DNA of 64,000 bases from JADKAV01 sp963818505 (GTDB taxonomy: Bacteria; Actinomycetota; Actinomycetes; S36-B12; UBA10799), in NCBI GenBank assembly GCA_963818505.1, contig CAWFSJ010000007.1, positions 186,001 to 250,000 of the forward strand, in the 5' to 3' direction. The translations under genes and the position numbers were made by a program. Positions 8,149 to 16,815 of this stretch are shown piece by piece. How positions within the stretch are numbered: position 1 is the stretch's first letter; each line of letters starts with the position of its first letter. The notes beneath the pieces were generated by a model that was not told the DNA's origin, ran no database searches, and worked only from the letters and a program-made list of their open reading frames with translations.

Positions 8149-9684
8149 ATGAGTGAAGTCGTTGTACGAGACGTTTTGTACCCGCCGGAGGAGGTCGCCG
8201 CTCGCCGCGAACCGCTGCCTGCGCGGTTCGGTGCACTGTCACCACTCGGCCGGCAGGTGAGCCGGATCCCACGTCCGCGTGCCGAGTTGCTGGAGGGGTT
8301 GCGTGAGCAGGAACTGCGGCTGAGGGTGGGTGGCAAGACGGTTGTGTTCCGCCAAGACGCCGAGAACGGGCCGTTCCCTTTCGAGCGCCCGGTTGTGCTG
8401 GTGAGTGTGGACGTGCACGAATACCACCGAGTCGCGGACTCGCAACTGGTTGCCGTTGCCGTAGCTCGCGACCGGCAGTGGCTCGACCAGATGCTCGTGC
8501 GCCCCGATGACAGGTCGGCACTGGCGTTGGCTGCTGAATTGGGCAGCCGGTTCGTGCTGCGCTGGTCGGATGAGGGCATGTCTGTCGTGGATGTTCGCAC
8601 GGCGGAGGTGGCAGAACGCTTCTGCGTGCAGGGCAAGGAAGTGGTCTACCGGACTTGTCCTGTGCTGTGCGATGCCGCTCGCGGCGACCTTTGCAAGAAG
8701 CATGGCGGTCCATGGGTCTCCGCTTCGATGATCGCGGCCGTGAACTGGACCAGCAGGCGTTCACTGTTCCTGCAGTACCTCGGATGCGATGTTTGCGGCG
8801 CGCAATCGACCGTTTCCGACGGGGTAGTGCCCACTCGCTACGACGATTGGGTGGCGCAGGCGATGGGCTGCGACACCGAGGCGAAGGCTCCGAATCCTGC
8901 CGAGGGACTGACTGCGATCTCGACGCCAACAGGTCTGGTGATTGCTGACGCGCAGAGTCCGGTTGTCCTGGCCAAGGGTCGGATCGTGGAAGTCGGTTTG
9001 CCCGAGGCTTCGGTGTGGCAGGAGTTGGACAGGATCGTGATTGATCCGGCCGGAGGTTCTGAGGATCCGCTCGACTGGCCCGAACCGGCTCCGTACTGGA
9101 TGGCGAGTCAGGCTGATCTCGAGAGGCGCGTGCGCGGGCTGGAGTTCGTGCATCGATGGGCGGTCGTGGGCCCGTTGCGGGTGACCGGTGTAAGGCTCGG
9201 GGACGACGTCCGTCCCCTGGCCTTCGACCTGCGGGTTCCCAGGCCAGTCGTCCAATCCGAACTCATGCACCTCAGCAGGTGGGAGTTCTCAACAGCCGGT
9301 GCCTGGCGCCTCGGACTCACCCACGGCCTTCATGAGTGCGAGGCCTTTGCGGTGCGGGCCAATGAGGACCTTCTTGATGTGGGTCAGTGGTTGGCCGAAC
9401 GTCATCTGCTCACCCTGGCGGCGTTGGCCCTCGAGCCGTTCGACGTGGACGATGAGTTGGAGGGTTTCACGAGGAGTCGCATGCTGTCCGACAGGCGGGC
9501 GATCCTGGGGCCTGATCACACGGTGGGTGTGGATCCCGTCATGTTGCGCGAGTCGCTGCTCGACACCGCCGAGTACCGCCGGGCCCGCAGGGCCATGCGC
9601 TGGCCCAGTGCGGATCGGGCCTTCTGGGACCGACTGCGAGAGGCTGCGAAAACCCCACGCATCACGCTGCCCTTCAGGTGCTGA
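8149..9684 (+). CDS. Unrecognised 511-residue protein with Cys clusters
   Basis: I do not recognise this family. The start at 8149 (MSEVVVRDVLY) has GGGAG 9 nt upstream; an ATG at 8110 is possible. The middle has a Cys/His-rich stretch, TCPVLCDAARGDLCKKHGG, followed some 45 residues later by GCDVCG, which together could bind zinc or another metal. The rest is soluble with acidic and aromatic residues and no membrane segment or signal peptide. It stands alone, divergent from fadD and convergent with the FAD oxidoreductase, whose stop abuts its own by 1 bp. Base and codon use are like the neighbours, so it is a real gene. Confidence 0.75.
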   Translation: MSEVVVRDVLYPPEEVAARREPLPARFGALSPLGRQVSRIPRPRAELLEGLREQELRLRVGGKTVVFRQDAENGPFPFERPVVLVSVDVHEYHRVADSQLVAVAVARDRQWLDQMLVRPDDRSALALAAELGSRFVLRWSDEGMSVVDVRTAEVAERFCVQGKEVVYRTCPVLCDAARGDLCKKHGGPWVSASMIAAVNWTSRRSLFLQYLGCDVCGAQSTVSDGVVPTRYDDWVAQAMGCDTEAKAPNPAEGLTAISTPTGLVIADAQSPVVLAKGRIVEVGLPEASVWQELDRIVIDPAGGSEDPLDWPEPAPYWMASQADLERRVRGLEFVHRWAVVGPLRVTGVRLGDDVRPLAFDLRVPRPVVQSELMHLSRWEFSTAGAWRLGLTHGLHECEAFAVRANEDLLDVGQWLAERHLLTLAALALEPFDVDDELEGFTRSRMLSDRRAILGPDHTVGVDPVMLRESLLDTAEYRRARRAMRWPSADRAFWDRLREAAKTPRITLPFRC

Positions 9685-11046
9685 TCACAGGCCGGTGTCG
9701 TGGATCGCGGTCTCGATTCCGCGCCAGATCGTCGGATAGGCGTAGATCATGTTCTTCATGGTCGCAACGGGGACCTGTGCGCGAACGGCCAGTGCCAAGA
9801 AGGAGAGCACCTCGCCGCCAGTCGGCCCGACGCTGGTTGCACCCACCAGAATGCCGCGGTCGGCGTCCGCGACCACCTTGATGATGCCTTCGTTGCCGAC
9901 TTTGTGTATCCAGCCGCGTGACGTGCTCGGCACGGCGACTGACCCGACCGCCACGTTGATCCCCGCCTCGCGCGCCTGCTTCTCAGTCATCCCCACCGAC
10001 CCCACTTCCGGATCGGTGAAGGTGACATGGGAGACCGCGGAGTAGTCCGCTGAGGCGACCGGCTGGCCCAGAATCGCAGCCACGCAGATCGCCGCCTCGT
10101 ACATGGCCATGTGGGTGAAGGCGCCCTTGCCCGCGATGTCACCAACCGCATACACGCCGGGGATGACCTGCATGTGATCGTCCACGGGTAGGTATCCGTG
10201 CGTCAGTTCCACACCTAGGACATCCGCGGCCACGAGGTCGCTGTTGGGGATCCGGCCCGTTGCGACGAGGAGTTGCTCAGCGCGTAGGGTCTGTCCACTG
10301 ACACTCACCTCGAACATTCCATGGGCATGCGTGACCTTCTCGGCGAAGTTGCCGGTGTGGATGCCTACCCCTTCGGCTCGCAGGACCTCGGTGAGAATCT
10401 GGGACGACTCCGGTTCTTCCGCGGCCACGATCTGGTCGGCGCCCTCTACGATCGTCACCTCGGTGCCGAACCGGGCGAAGACCTGCGCCAGTTCGACACC
10501 GATCGCGCCGCCACCCATCACGATCAGTGACGCCGGTGGGCGCTCAGCGCTGATCGCCTCACGGTTGGTCCAGTACGGCGTTCCGGCCAGCCCGGGAACC
10601 GGGGGCGCCGCTGCCCGCGAGCCTGCCGCGATCACCACGGCGCGGGCTGCCGTGAAAGTGTCATCGCCCACGGCGACCGTGTCGGGCGAGACGAGCCGGC
10701 CGGCGCCTCGCACGAAGTGCCCGCCTTTGCCGGTGAACCGGTCGACGGCAACCTGATCGTTCCAATCGTCGGTCGCCTCGTCACGGATGCGTTCGGCCAC
10801 CATCGTGAAGTCTGGATCCACCGTGCTGGAGCCTGCGAGTTGCGGAATGCGGCGGCCCTCCTGCAGCGCGTTGGCCGCCCGGATCATCATCTTGCTCGGC
10901 ACACATCCCCAGTAGGGACATTCCCCACCCACGAGCTCTTTCTCGATACCCACGACGTTGAGTCCCGCCTCGGCCAACTTCCCGGCGACATCCTCGCCGC
11001 CGGGTCCGAGTCCGATCACGATCACGTCGGCAGCTGTATGTGTCAC
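9685..11046 (-). CDS. FAD-dependent pyridine nucleotide-disulfide oxidoreductase
   Basis: A 453-residue class I flavoprotein disulfide reductase. It has VIVIGLGPGGEDVA (FAD), the redox-active disulfide GGECPYWGCVPSK, IVMGGGAIGVELA (NAD(P)) and the second FAD motif VYAVGDIAGKG. The usual C-terminal catalytic HxHPT of lipoamide dehydrogenase is replaced by YAYPTIWRG, so true dihydrolipoamide dehydrogenase activity is doubtful; a mercuric-reductase-like or quinone-reductase role is possible. I place the start at GTG 11046 because GAAGGGA precedes it and it fits the family; frames extending to 11142 add an atypical 32 residues. It is monocistronic. Confidence 0.85.
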   Translation of the reverse strand: MTHTAADVIVIGLGPGGEDVAGKLAEAGLNVVGIEKELVGGECPYWGCVPSKMMIRAANALQEGRRIPQLAGSSTVDPDFTMVAERIRDEATDDWNDQVAVDRFTGKGGHFVRGAGRLVSPDTVAVGDDTFTAARAVVIAAGSRAAAPPVPGLAGTPYWTNREAISAERPPASLIVMGGGAIGVELAQVFARFGTEVTIVEGADQIVAAEEPESSQILTEVLRAEGVGIHTGNFAEKVTHAHGMFEVSVSGQTLRAEQLLVATGRIPNSDLVAADVLGVELTHGYLPVDDHMQVIPGVYAVGDIAGKGAFTHMAMYEAAICVAAILGQPVASADYSAVSHVTFTDPEVGSVGMTEKQAREAGINVAVGSVAVPSTSRGWIHKVGNEGIIKVVADADRGILVGATSVGPTGGEVLSFLALAVRAQVPVATMKNMIYAYPTIWRGIETAIHDTGL

Positions 11047-11178
11047 TTCGGTTCCCTTCGCCGCAGTGATCCCAACCCTCTCACCGGCGAGGGCGGTCAT
11101 GCCAGAGGTGCTGGTGGCTCTCGCATGAGCGCGCTCCGGCAACGTAAGTCAAGTCGCCACGCCGTGCTTCGGCAGTTT

Positions 11179-11201
11179 TTGTCACACCCTGCCTCTACAA
11201 C
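11179..11201 (+). promoter_or_regulatory. PafBC-like promoter motif, copy 2 (nine-gene operon)
   Basis: TTGTCACACCCT at 11179-11190 and, 8 nt after TTGTCACAC, TACAAC at 11196-11201. It lies 20 bp before the first small gene of the 11.2-16.7 kb operon. Confidence 0.6.
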
Positions 11202-11220
11202 TGCACTGGAGGGATTGGTG

Positions 11221-11298
11221 ATGAAGATGAAGAAGCCGGGCCGGTGCGCCAGGGGTGAGTACGAGAGCAGCTCCAGGACTTTCGGAGTTGCGTCATGA
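11221..11298 (+). CDS. 25-residue basic leader peptide / small protein
   Basis: ATG at 11221 preceded by GGAGGGATT and ending in TGA at 11296-11298, which overlaps the next ATG (ATGA). The product begins MKMKKPGRCARGEYESSS and has no recognisable domain. Its good ribosome site and perfect coupling to the next gene argue that it is translated, either as a functional peptide or as a leader that controls translation of the operon. It is the first gene after the promoter motif. Confidence 0.5.
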   Translation: MKMKKPGRCARGEYESSSRTFGVAS

Positions 11299-12020
11299 GT
11301 CGCGACAACGTGGTCTCTCCCGGATGGTCCAGGGCCGTGGTCGAAGTGCCGGCACTTCAGGCGCGGACTCGGCGGCCACGGGTCGCCAGGGGCTGGCACC
11401 TCGACCGGATCGCCGGGCTGCTGGACGGCTGGCGAGGGTTGCCTGACGACAGTGGGGCGGACACGGCCAGGCTGCGGCGCATCCAGAACTGGTCGGTCGA
11501 GACCGGCTGCCGGGTGGCCGGGTTCTACACGCCGCTGTTCGAGGACGTGAGCAGCACTCGCGACCAGTTCGAGGTCCACGTTCAGCTCGAGCAGCGGCGA
11601 TTGGCTGCTGCACAAGCCGACCTGGAGCATCTTCGTTTGCGAGGGCCGATGGAGGGGATGCGCCACGGCGAGGCAGGACTTGCCGACGACTTGGTCTGCA
11701 CGAGGCGGCACAGCGAGTTCGAAGCTTTGCTCGCTGACTGCGTGCAGCGCTGCGTGGCCTGTGAGCAGGCCCTCGGATTCGCCCGAGCAGGGGTGAGTGC
11801 CGCCGAACACCAACTGGCGCGTCTGCGAGAACAGATGCGCTGCGACATCCAAGTGGTCAGCGCGGTAGCAGGCAAGCGAGCGGCCGCTTACCTGGCGGGG
11901 GTGACTGCCACACACCCGGATCGTTCCGCCTTGTTGGCAGTTGTTGCCAGCACGTCAGAGATCGACCACCACGGACCCCATGAACCCATTCACCTAGTCG
12001 CTACAGAGGAGACAGCATGA
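11295..12020 (+). CDS. Operon gene A: soluble coiled-coil protein, unknown
   Basis: A 241-residue hydrophilic protein without signal peptide or membrane helix. Residues 85-190 are long helices rich in Gln, Glu, Arg and Leu (QLEQRRLAAAQADLEHLRL; AEHQLARLREQM), predicted to form coiled coil, with four or so cysteines (for example DCVQRCVAC). No known family is apparent. It overlaps both neighbours by 4 bp, so it is translated in step with the membrane protein that follows. In context it may be a cytoplasmic partner of the membrane components. Confidence 0.75.
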   Translation: MSRDNVVSPGWSRAVVEVPALQARTRRPRVARGWHLDRIAGLLDGWRGLPDDSGADTARLRRIQNWSVETGCRVAGFYTPLFEDVSSTRDQFEVHVQLEQRRLAAAQADLEHLRLRGPMEGMRHGEAGLADDLVCTRRHSEFEALLADCVQRCVACEQALGFARAGVSAAEHQLARLREQMRCDIQVVSAVAGKRAAAYLAGVTATHPDRSALLAVVASTSEIDHHGPHEPIHLVATEETA

Positions 12021-12805
12021 CCGCCATTCCGAGCCACCCAGCGGTGGCAGTGGGCTTCGAGGCCCCGAACGACGTGCTACCCAGTCGCTGGGATCACGGG
12101 TTCGACATCTTGTTGCTCCTCATGGTCGCCGCCGGTGACGCAGTGTCCTTCTGGATCGCATTGCAGGCGTTCAACGCCTCAGCGAGCGCCGGGGTGATGC
12201 TCGTCCTTGTGGGTGCCATGACTGCGGCCGCAGTGGTGACGATGCACAAGGCAGGCGGCTATGCCAGGGCCTTCAAAGCTCGCCAGGCTGCACACGGCAG
12301 GCTCATGGTCGTGGTGCTGGTAGGCGCCTGGCTGTTCCTCGGCGCCGCGGCTTTTGTGGTCCGGATGAACTCGCAGGAGGCCTTCGCCTCCACTGACCTG
12401 TTCGGTTCGGGGACTGTTGTTCCCGAGGGGCACAACGTGATCATGGCCATCTTGATGTTGGCCCTGTTCCTTGCCGGCGGTGTTGTCGCCTACGGGATCG
12501 GATTCGCGTCCTACAACCCTCGGCGCACAGCGGTTCTACGGTTGCGCCGCGCACTCAATCGCCTGGAACGCCGTCAACGAACCCAGCAGCGCCGACAGCG
12601 TAAGTCGCGCGCTGGCCTAGCCGACCGGGCTGCGTCACTCGACAGGCAGGTCGCCGCAGCCGAACTGGAGATGGCCAGTAACCGTGCACTGCTAGGAGCG
12701 CAGGCAGAGGAACTCAAACAGATCGCTCGCTTGCGGATGGCGGCTGCGTTGAGCACGCCGAGTCGCACAAGTGGGGTATTCGCTCAGATGGGAGAACGAC
12801 CATGA
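12017..12805 (+). CDS. Operon gene B: four-helix membrane protein with coiled-coil tail
   Basis: A 262-residue protein with four predicted membrane helices (about residues 29-50, 58-78, 95-113 and 141-165). They are followed by a highly charged cytoplasmic tail (RRALNRLERRQRTQQRRQRK, then AAELEMASNRALLGAQAEELKQ), predicted coiled coil. The architecture, few helices plus a long helical tail, is reminiscent of MotA/ZorA-type proteins, but I see no sequence motif that proves homology. It is coupled by ATGA overlaps on both sides. Confidence 0.75.
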   Translation: MTAIPSHPAVAVGFEAPNDVLPSRWDHGFDILLLLMVAAGDAVSFWIALQAFNASASAGVMLVLVGAMTAAAVVTMHKAGGYARAFKARQAAHGRLMVVVLVGAWLFLGAAAFVVRMNSQEAFASTDLFGSGTVVPEGHNVIMAILMLALFLAGGVVAYGIGFASYNPRRTAVLRLRRALNRLERRQRTQQRRQRKSRAGLADRAASLDRQVAAAELEMASNRALLGAQAEELKQIARLRMAAALSTPSRTSGVFAQMGERP

Positions 12806-13140
12806 AGAAGTCACGCGAGGGGAACCTCGAAGCGCAGTCATTCGCGATCAGGTGCCGTCCCGAACTTGAGGCCGAAGTGGATCGCCTGCTGGCCGCCGGT
12901 GCCGTGGATGAGGGCAACGGGGAGGTGTTCGACCAACTGGTCGAGGCCTGGCGCGGGCGCGAGGACGCCGTCCTGCAGGCGCGTACGGCGGCGCGGTTGG
13001 AACTCCTTCGGGCGCAGCAGCAGTCCGTGATCGCCAGCCTGGCCGAACTGGACGAGCAATGCGCGGCCGGCCAGCAGGGTGTCCACCAACTGCGTCAAGA
13101 GTTGCAGTGGGCATCTGAGCAGCTGCGGGGTGTCTCATGA
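12802..13140 (+). CDS. Operon gene C: small helical protein, unknown
   Basis: A 112-residue hydrophilic protein, predicted almost wholly helical, with a C-terminal heptad-like region (SLAELDEQCAAGQQGVHQL). No membrane segment or known domain. ATGA overlaps on both sides place it firmly in the operon. Like genes A and B it could take part in coiled-coil contacts on the cytoplasmic side. Confidence 0.72.
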   Translation: MKKSREGNLEAQSFAIRCRPELEAEVDRLLAAGAVDEGNGEVFDQLVEAWRGREDAVLQARTAARLELLRAQQQSVIASLAELDEQCAAGQQGVHQLRQELQWASEQLRGVS

Positions 13141-14288
13141 AGCGGCTTGCGATCTTGTTGTTCGCCGGTGGGCTGCTGGCGGGCTGCGCGGGCACACAAG
13201 AGGTCGCCAGCCCATCCCTGCCGGGTGCGTGCGATGTCGTGGGTCCGGTCGTTGTGGCGGCCGGGGGACGTTCCAACATGCCGGCTCCCTCGGCCGAGGC
13301 GAGCGCGAGATACCTCAAGGAAGCAGCGCGTGCAGGCAGCGAGGTCTTCGTTGTGGACACCGGCGGTGAGCCAGTCGTGCTGGGCAGCGTGAGCTTCACC
13401 AGTGCAGCGGCGAACTCCGTGGCGGCGCAGGAGCAGATGAAGGTGGCCGCGCAGCGACTGACCACCGGTATTGAGGCAGCCCGGGCGCAGACTCCGGGAG
13501 CGGACCCATTGGCGGCGCTGTCTCTGGCCTCGCGCCAGATCCGAGCGACATCGCAGGTGGGCACGATTGTGCTTGTCGATTCCGGCTTGCAGACCAGCGG
13601 CGTACTCGACTTCACCCGCAAGGCGATGTTGCGCGCAGATCCGGAGGATCTGGTCATTGGTCTGCGCGAATCCGGTCAGATGCCGGACCTATCCGGGCTG
13701 CGGGTGTTCTTCGTCGGCCTGGCCGATGTGGCCGCTCCACAAGAGCCCTTGGATCTCGCGTCGCGCAACATGCTGATCGAGCAGTGGACGGCGATCGCCG
13801 CCGCAGCCGGATCGTCCTGCGTCGGGGTTGATCAGGCACCGCTGTCCGGGCCGGGACCTGTGGGCGCCCCAATGGTCCCGCGAGTGGCAGTTCCCAAGGT
13901 GCAGCCACTGGTCCCGGCTTCGAAGGTCGTCCTGGACTCGGACACGGTTGCGTTCCACTCCGACAGCGCCCAGTTGCGTGACCCGGCGTTCGCCAAGCAG
14001 CAGTTGGCAGTGATCGCGGGGGCGCTCGACGATTCCGGGCAGTCGGTACTGCTCACGGGCACCACTGCCACGGATGGGACCCAGGCAGGGCGACTTGAGC
14101 TCTCGAGGCAACGCGCCGAGGCGGTCAAGGCCCTGCTCGTGGAACTCGGGGTCCCGAGCGCGAGGATCGCGACCAGGGGAGTGGGGACCGATCACCCGGA
14201 GCACGTCGACGACCTCGACGCTTCCGGGCGGTTGATCCCCGACAAGGCAGCTCGAAACCGCACCGTGATCTTGACGGTGAAGTCGTGA
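13137..14288 (+). CDS. Operon gene D: OmpA-like domain lipoprotein
   Basis: A 383-residue protein. MKRLAILLFAGGLLAGCAG is a lipoprotein signal with lipobox LAGC (Cys17). Residues 45-235 resemble a degenerate Rossmann/vWA-like fold (GTIVLVDSGLQTSG). Residues 262-383 form an OmpA/MotB-type peptidoglycan-binding domain: VAFHSDSAQL, then GTTATDG, LSRQRAEAVKALLVELGV, RIATRGVGTD and KAARNRTVILTV. It is predicted to be anchored on the outer face of the membrane and to grip the cell wall. Overlaps of 4 bp tie it to genes C and E. Confidence 0.85.
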   Translation: MKRLAILLFAGGLLAGCAGTQEVASPSLPGACDVVGPVVVAAGGRSNMPAPSAEASARYLKEAARAGSEVFVVDTGGEPVVLGSVSFTSAAANSVAAQEQMKVAAQRLTTGIEAARAQTPGADPLAALSLASRQIRATSQVGTIVLVDSGLQTSGVLDFTRKAMLRADPEDLVIGLRESGQMPDLSGLRVFFVGLADVAAPQEPLDLASRNMLIEQWTAIAAAAGSSCVGVDQAPLSGPGPVGAPMVPRVAVPKVQPLVPASKVVLDSDTVAFHSDSAQLRDPAFAKQQLAVIAGALDDSGQSVLLTGTTATDGTQAGRLELSRQRAEAVKALLVELGVPSARIATRGVGTDHPEHVDDLDASGRLIPDKAARNRTVILTVKS

Positions 14289-14467
14289 CGGGCGTCTCGT
14301 TCGGTGCGTTGCTCCTCATCACACCGTTCATGGCCTTGGCGCTTGCGTTCGTCTACTCGGGGGTGAACGCGGTGCGCGAGACCTGGTGGCAGTGGCACCT
14401 CGATCGCACTGATCGCAAGAACGAGATCGCGCGTTGGAAGGAGGCCCGTGATGCAGTCAGCCGATGA
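14285..14467 (+). CDS. Operon gene E: 60-residue single-pass membrane protein
   Basis: GTG start at 14285 overlapping the preceding TGA (GTGA). One hydrophobic helix spans about residues 5-27 (FGALLLITPFMALALAFVY), followed by a basic, amphipathic tail (WWQWHLDRTDRKNEIARWKE) expected in the cytoplasm. No known family. It overlaps gene F by 17 bp; the ribosome site of gene F lies inside its end. Confidence 0.7.
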   Translation: MTGVSFGALLLITPFMALALAFVYSGVNAVRETWWQWHLDRTDRKNEIARWKEARDAVSR

Positions 14468-15170
14468 AGCGTACGCCGCCGCTCTCTGGGTGGCCCTAGC
14501 GTTCGGTGCCGTCCTGTGGCTTGTGGCAGGACTGTTCGCCACCTTGAATCACCTGGGTCATTTCTCGCATCGACACACGATGCGGCGCTTGCGCGGTACT
14601 GGTCCACGCAGTCTGCGCGACACGCAGAGCATGCTCGGTACTGACTCGGACAGTTTCAGCCGGCGCGCGATCCGCAGCGACATCGCCGAGTACGGGGCTT
14701 GGGATTCTTCGCGCGGTGTGTACGTGGTGCGGCTACCCGTGGAGCGGACCACTGAAGGCGACGACGGGATCCGCTGCTACGCGTGGACCAAGCCCCACTA
14801 CGTGCTCGATTCCGTCATGTGGAGCCCGTTGAGTGTCGCGGTCGCAGCGGTGCTGGTCTACCTGATGTTGGGCTCCTACATGGCCGGCGGACTGCACTAC
14901 GGCTTCCCGCCGGGGGGCCTCGCCCAAGCGCTGGAGGACAAGTACGGCGCCCACGTTGCGGTTTCACTGCCCCAGGAACCGGCGCTCAACCAGGTCTTCG
15001 AGGGGGTCTTCGTGACGCAGTACGACAGTGATGACTCAGCGAGCACCTACCCCGACTGCACCGTCAACGCGGCGGGCGGTATCGAAACGCTTACGGTCCT
15101 GTGTCCGGATCAGTCCGGGTACTTGCGCGAACTGCATCAGCGGTTGGACATGCCCAGGCGGTGGTTCTGA
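14451..15170 (+). CDS. Operon gene F: two-helix membrane protein, unknown
   Basis: A 239-residue protein started at ATG 14451, where AAGGAGG lies 6 nt upstream (GTG 14448 is less well spaced). Helices lie at about 12-32 and 127-147, with a cytoplasmic domain between them and an extracellular C-terminal domain containing two cysteines (YPDCTVN, VLCPDQSG) that could form a disulfide. The external part looks like a small secreted-type beta domain. I do not recognise it. Its TGA shares one base with the next ATG. Confidence 0.72.
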   Translation: MQSADEAYAAALWVALAFGAVLWLVAGLFATLNHLGHFSHRHTMRRLRGTGPRSLRDTQSMLGTDSDSFSRRAIRSDIAEYGAWDSSRGVYVVRLPVERTTEGDDGIRCYAWTKPHYVLDSVMWSPLSVAVAAVLVYLMLGSYMAGGLHYGFPPGGLAQALEDKYGAHVAVSLPQEPALNQVFEGVFVTQYDSDDSASTYPDCTVNAAGGIETLTVLCPDQSGYLRELHQRLDMPRRWF

Positions 15171-15958
15171 TGCGTACCGAGAGCGAAGCCATCGAACGCG
15201 CCAGGCCACGGCTGCGCTACTACAACGCGTGGGTCATCTTCATCGGGGTCACCGCCCTGACGATCGGTGTGATCGCCGAGCAAGACGACTACTACCGACG
15301 GGGACCGTCCTACTGGCCGGCCCTCGTGATCGCGTGCACGCTCGGTTTGCTCGCTCGGCCCGCTTTCGCGTTGTTCCTGGATCACAGCCACCTCGACCCC
15401 GATCTCAAACGTGTGCGCCTCGATGAGATTGCCCAGGTGCCGGTCCTCGAGCGGATCGACGTCGATATCCGGCACAAGTTGCGTGAGCGACATGACGCGG
15501 TCAAGGCCGACTACGGGGCATTCCTGTGCGACATCTCCCAGATTCTTCAGATGCCACTGTTGGCCGACGAGTCTGTCGAGGACACCCATGCCTTCGTCTC
15601 GTATCTGGTCACGTGTGAGGATGCGGCCCGCGGCTCGGATTTGGAGTACGAACGAGCGGTCGACGGCCTAGAGATCAGGTGGAAGGCGGCACGCAATTTC
15701 GCCCGGAAGAAGAGGTGGTCGACGCTGGACCCTCAGGAGAGCAACTCCGTCAGGCGGGCCAAGGCGCTTCTGGACCGTGCCCTGGATGCCACGGCCACTG
15801 CCCCGGAGCGGCAGGCAAGCCTGCGAAAGGCCCTCGACCTGCTGGGATCGGTCGTCCAAGTGCCCGAGCAGGCAGTGAGCGCGATCACCGATAAGGTCGA
15901 GCGCACAGCGCTTGATCCGGGGGACGACATGCGAAGGACTGTGGGGGGATCCGCGTGA
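15170..15958 (+). CDS. Operon gene G: membrane-anchored helical protein, unknown
   Basis: A 262-residue protein with two membrane helices close to the N-terminus (about 19-36 and 50-68). A long cytoplasmic helical domain follows, with many charged residues and two tryptophans (IRWKAARNFARKKRWSTLD). The shape is similar to a membrane-anchored regulatory or structural subunit; no family recognised. Start ATG overlaps the previous stop by one base (TGATG) and its stop overlaps the next GTG by 4 bp. Confidence 0.72.
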   Translation: MRTESEAIERARPRLRYYNAWVIFIGVTALTIGVIAEQDDYYRRGPSYWPALVIACTLGLLARPAFALFLDHSHLDPDLKRVRLDEIAQVPVLERIDVDIRHKLRERHDAVKADYGAFLCDISQILQMPLLADESVEDTHAFVSYLVTCEDAARGSDLEYERAVDGLEIRWKAARNFARKKRWSTLDPQESNSVRRAKALLDRALDATATAPERQASLRKALDLLGSVVQVPEQAVSAITDKVERTALDPGDDMRRTVGGSA

Positions 15959-16710
15959 GCCGAGCCAAACGGTCGGGCTGCCTGACCAGCCTGGTGGCGG
16001 TTGTCTTCGCGGCCGGACTCATCTGGGCCCTGGCGAGTTCTCCGGATGCGCCCCCCGCGACCGGTCCGACGAGGGTCTTGGAACCTTCTGTCGACGATTC
16101 CGCGGCACCGAGTCCGCGGACCAAGAGCCCCCGGCCCGAGCCTGTCGGGTCGCTGTCGTTCGTGGACGTGCAGGCCGCCCAAAAGGCTCTGCCGGAGCTG
16201 CAGGTGAAAGGCAGAGCCCCGCTGACCGACTACAGCCGCGAGGCTTTCGGCACGGCTTGGTCGGATGTGAATGACAACGGCTGCGACACCCGCAACGACA
16301 TCCTTCGCCGCGACCTCACAGCCAAGACTGTCCAGGACTGCGTGGTCCTGGAAGGTGTGCTGCAGGATCCTTACAGCGGCCAGCGGGTGAGATTCACCAG
16401 GGGACCGGTCACCAGTCTCGACGTTCAGATCGACCACGTGGTCGCTCTGTCCAACGCCTGGCAAACCGGCGCCTCGTACTGGTCGGCCGAGGAGCGCGAA
16501 ACGTTCGCGAACGATCGCAGGAACCTGCTTGCCGTGCGTGGCGACCTGAACCTTCAGAAGGGCGATGGTGATGCCGCGACGTGGCTGCCACCGAGAAAGG
16601 CCTTCAGATGCGACTACGTCGCCATCCAGGTGCTGACCAAGCAGCGCTACGACCTGTGGGTCACTGCTGCCGAGAAGGCCGCGATGCAGCGGATCCTCGA
16701 CCGCTGCTGA
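15955..16710 (+). CDS. Operon gene H: DUF1524/GmrSD-type HNH nuclease, exported or anchored
   Basis: A 251-residue protein with an N-terminal membrane/signal helix (about 11-28), a Pro/Ser-rich linker to residue 65 and a C-terminal HNH-like domain. The core is QIDHVVAL (Asp160, His161), then NDRRNLLAV (Asn186, Asn190) and LNLQKGDGDAATW (Asn199, Lys202, Asp206), the DUF1524 pattern. The nuclease motifs look intact. By its N-terminus it should act outside the membrane, so it could degrade extracellular or incoming DNA; a cytoplasmic orientation cannot be fully excluded. It is the last gene of the coupled operon. Confidence 0.85.
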   Translation: MSRAKRSGCLTSLVAVVFAAGLIWALASSPDAPPATGPTRVLEPSVDDSAAPSPRTKSPRPEPVGSLSFVDVQAAQKALPELQVKGRAPLTDYSREAFGTAWSDVNDNGCDTRNDILRRDLTAKTVQDCVVLEGVLQDPYSGQRVRFTRGPVTSLDVQIDHVVALSNAWQTGASYWSAEERETFANDRRNLLAVRGDLNLQKGDGDAATWLPPRKAFRCDYVAIQVLTKQRYDLWVTAAEKAAMQRILDRC

Positions 16711-16815
16711 TCGTCTCGGCGCCCCACCAGCCGTCGCCTCGATCGGCCACCTGGGCCAAGGCGATCCCGGTCTGTCGACGGCCAGGGCTGCAGTCAGGGC
16801 AGCAGCGCATCTGCG

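Noticed and set aside
11295..16710. Calling the nine-gene operon a Zorya system
   Set aside because: Only the overall layout is similar; the OmpA-like subunit is a lipoprotein, the nuclease looks exported and no ZorA/ZorB motif was seen.
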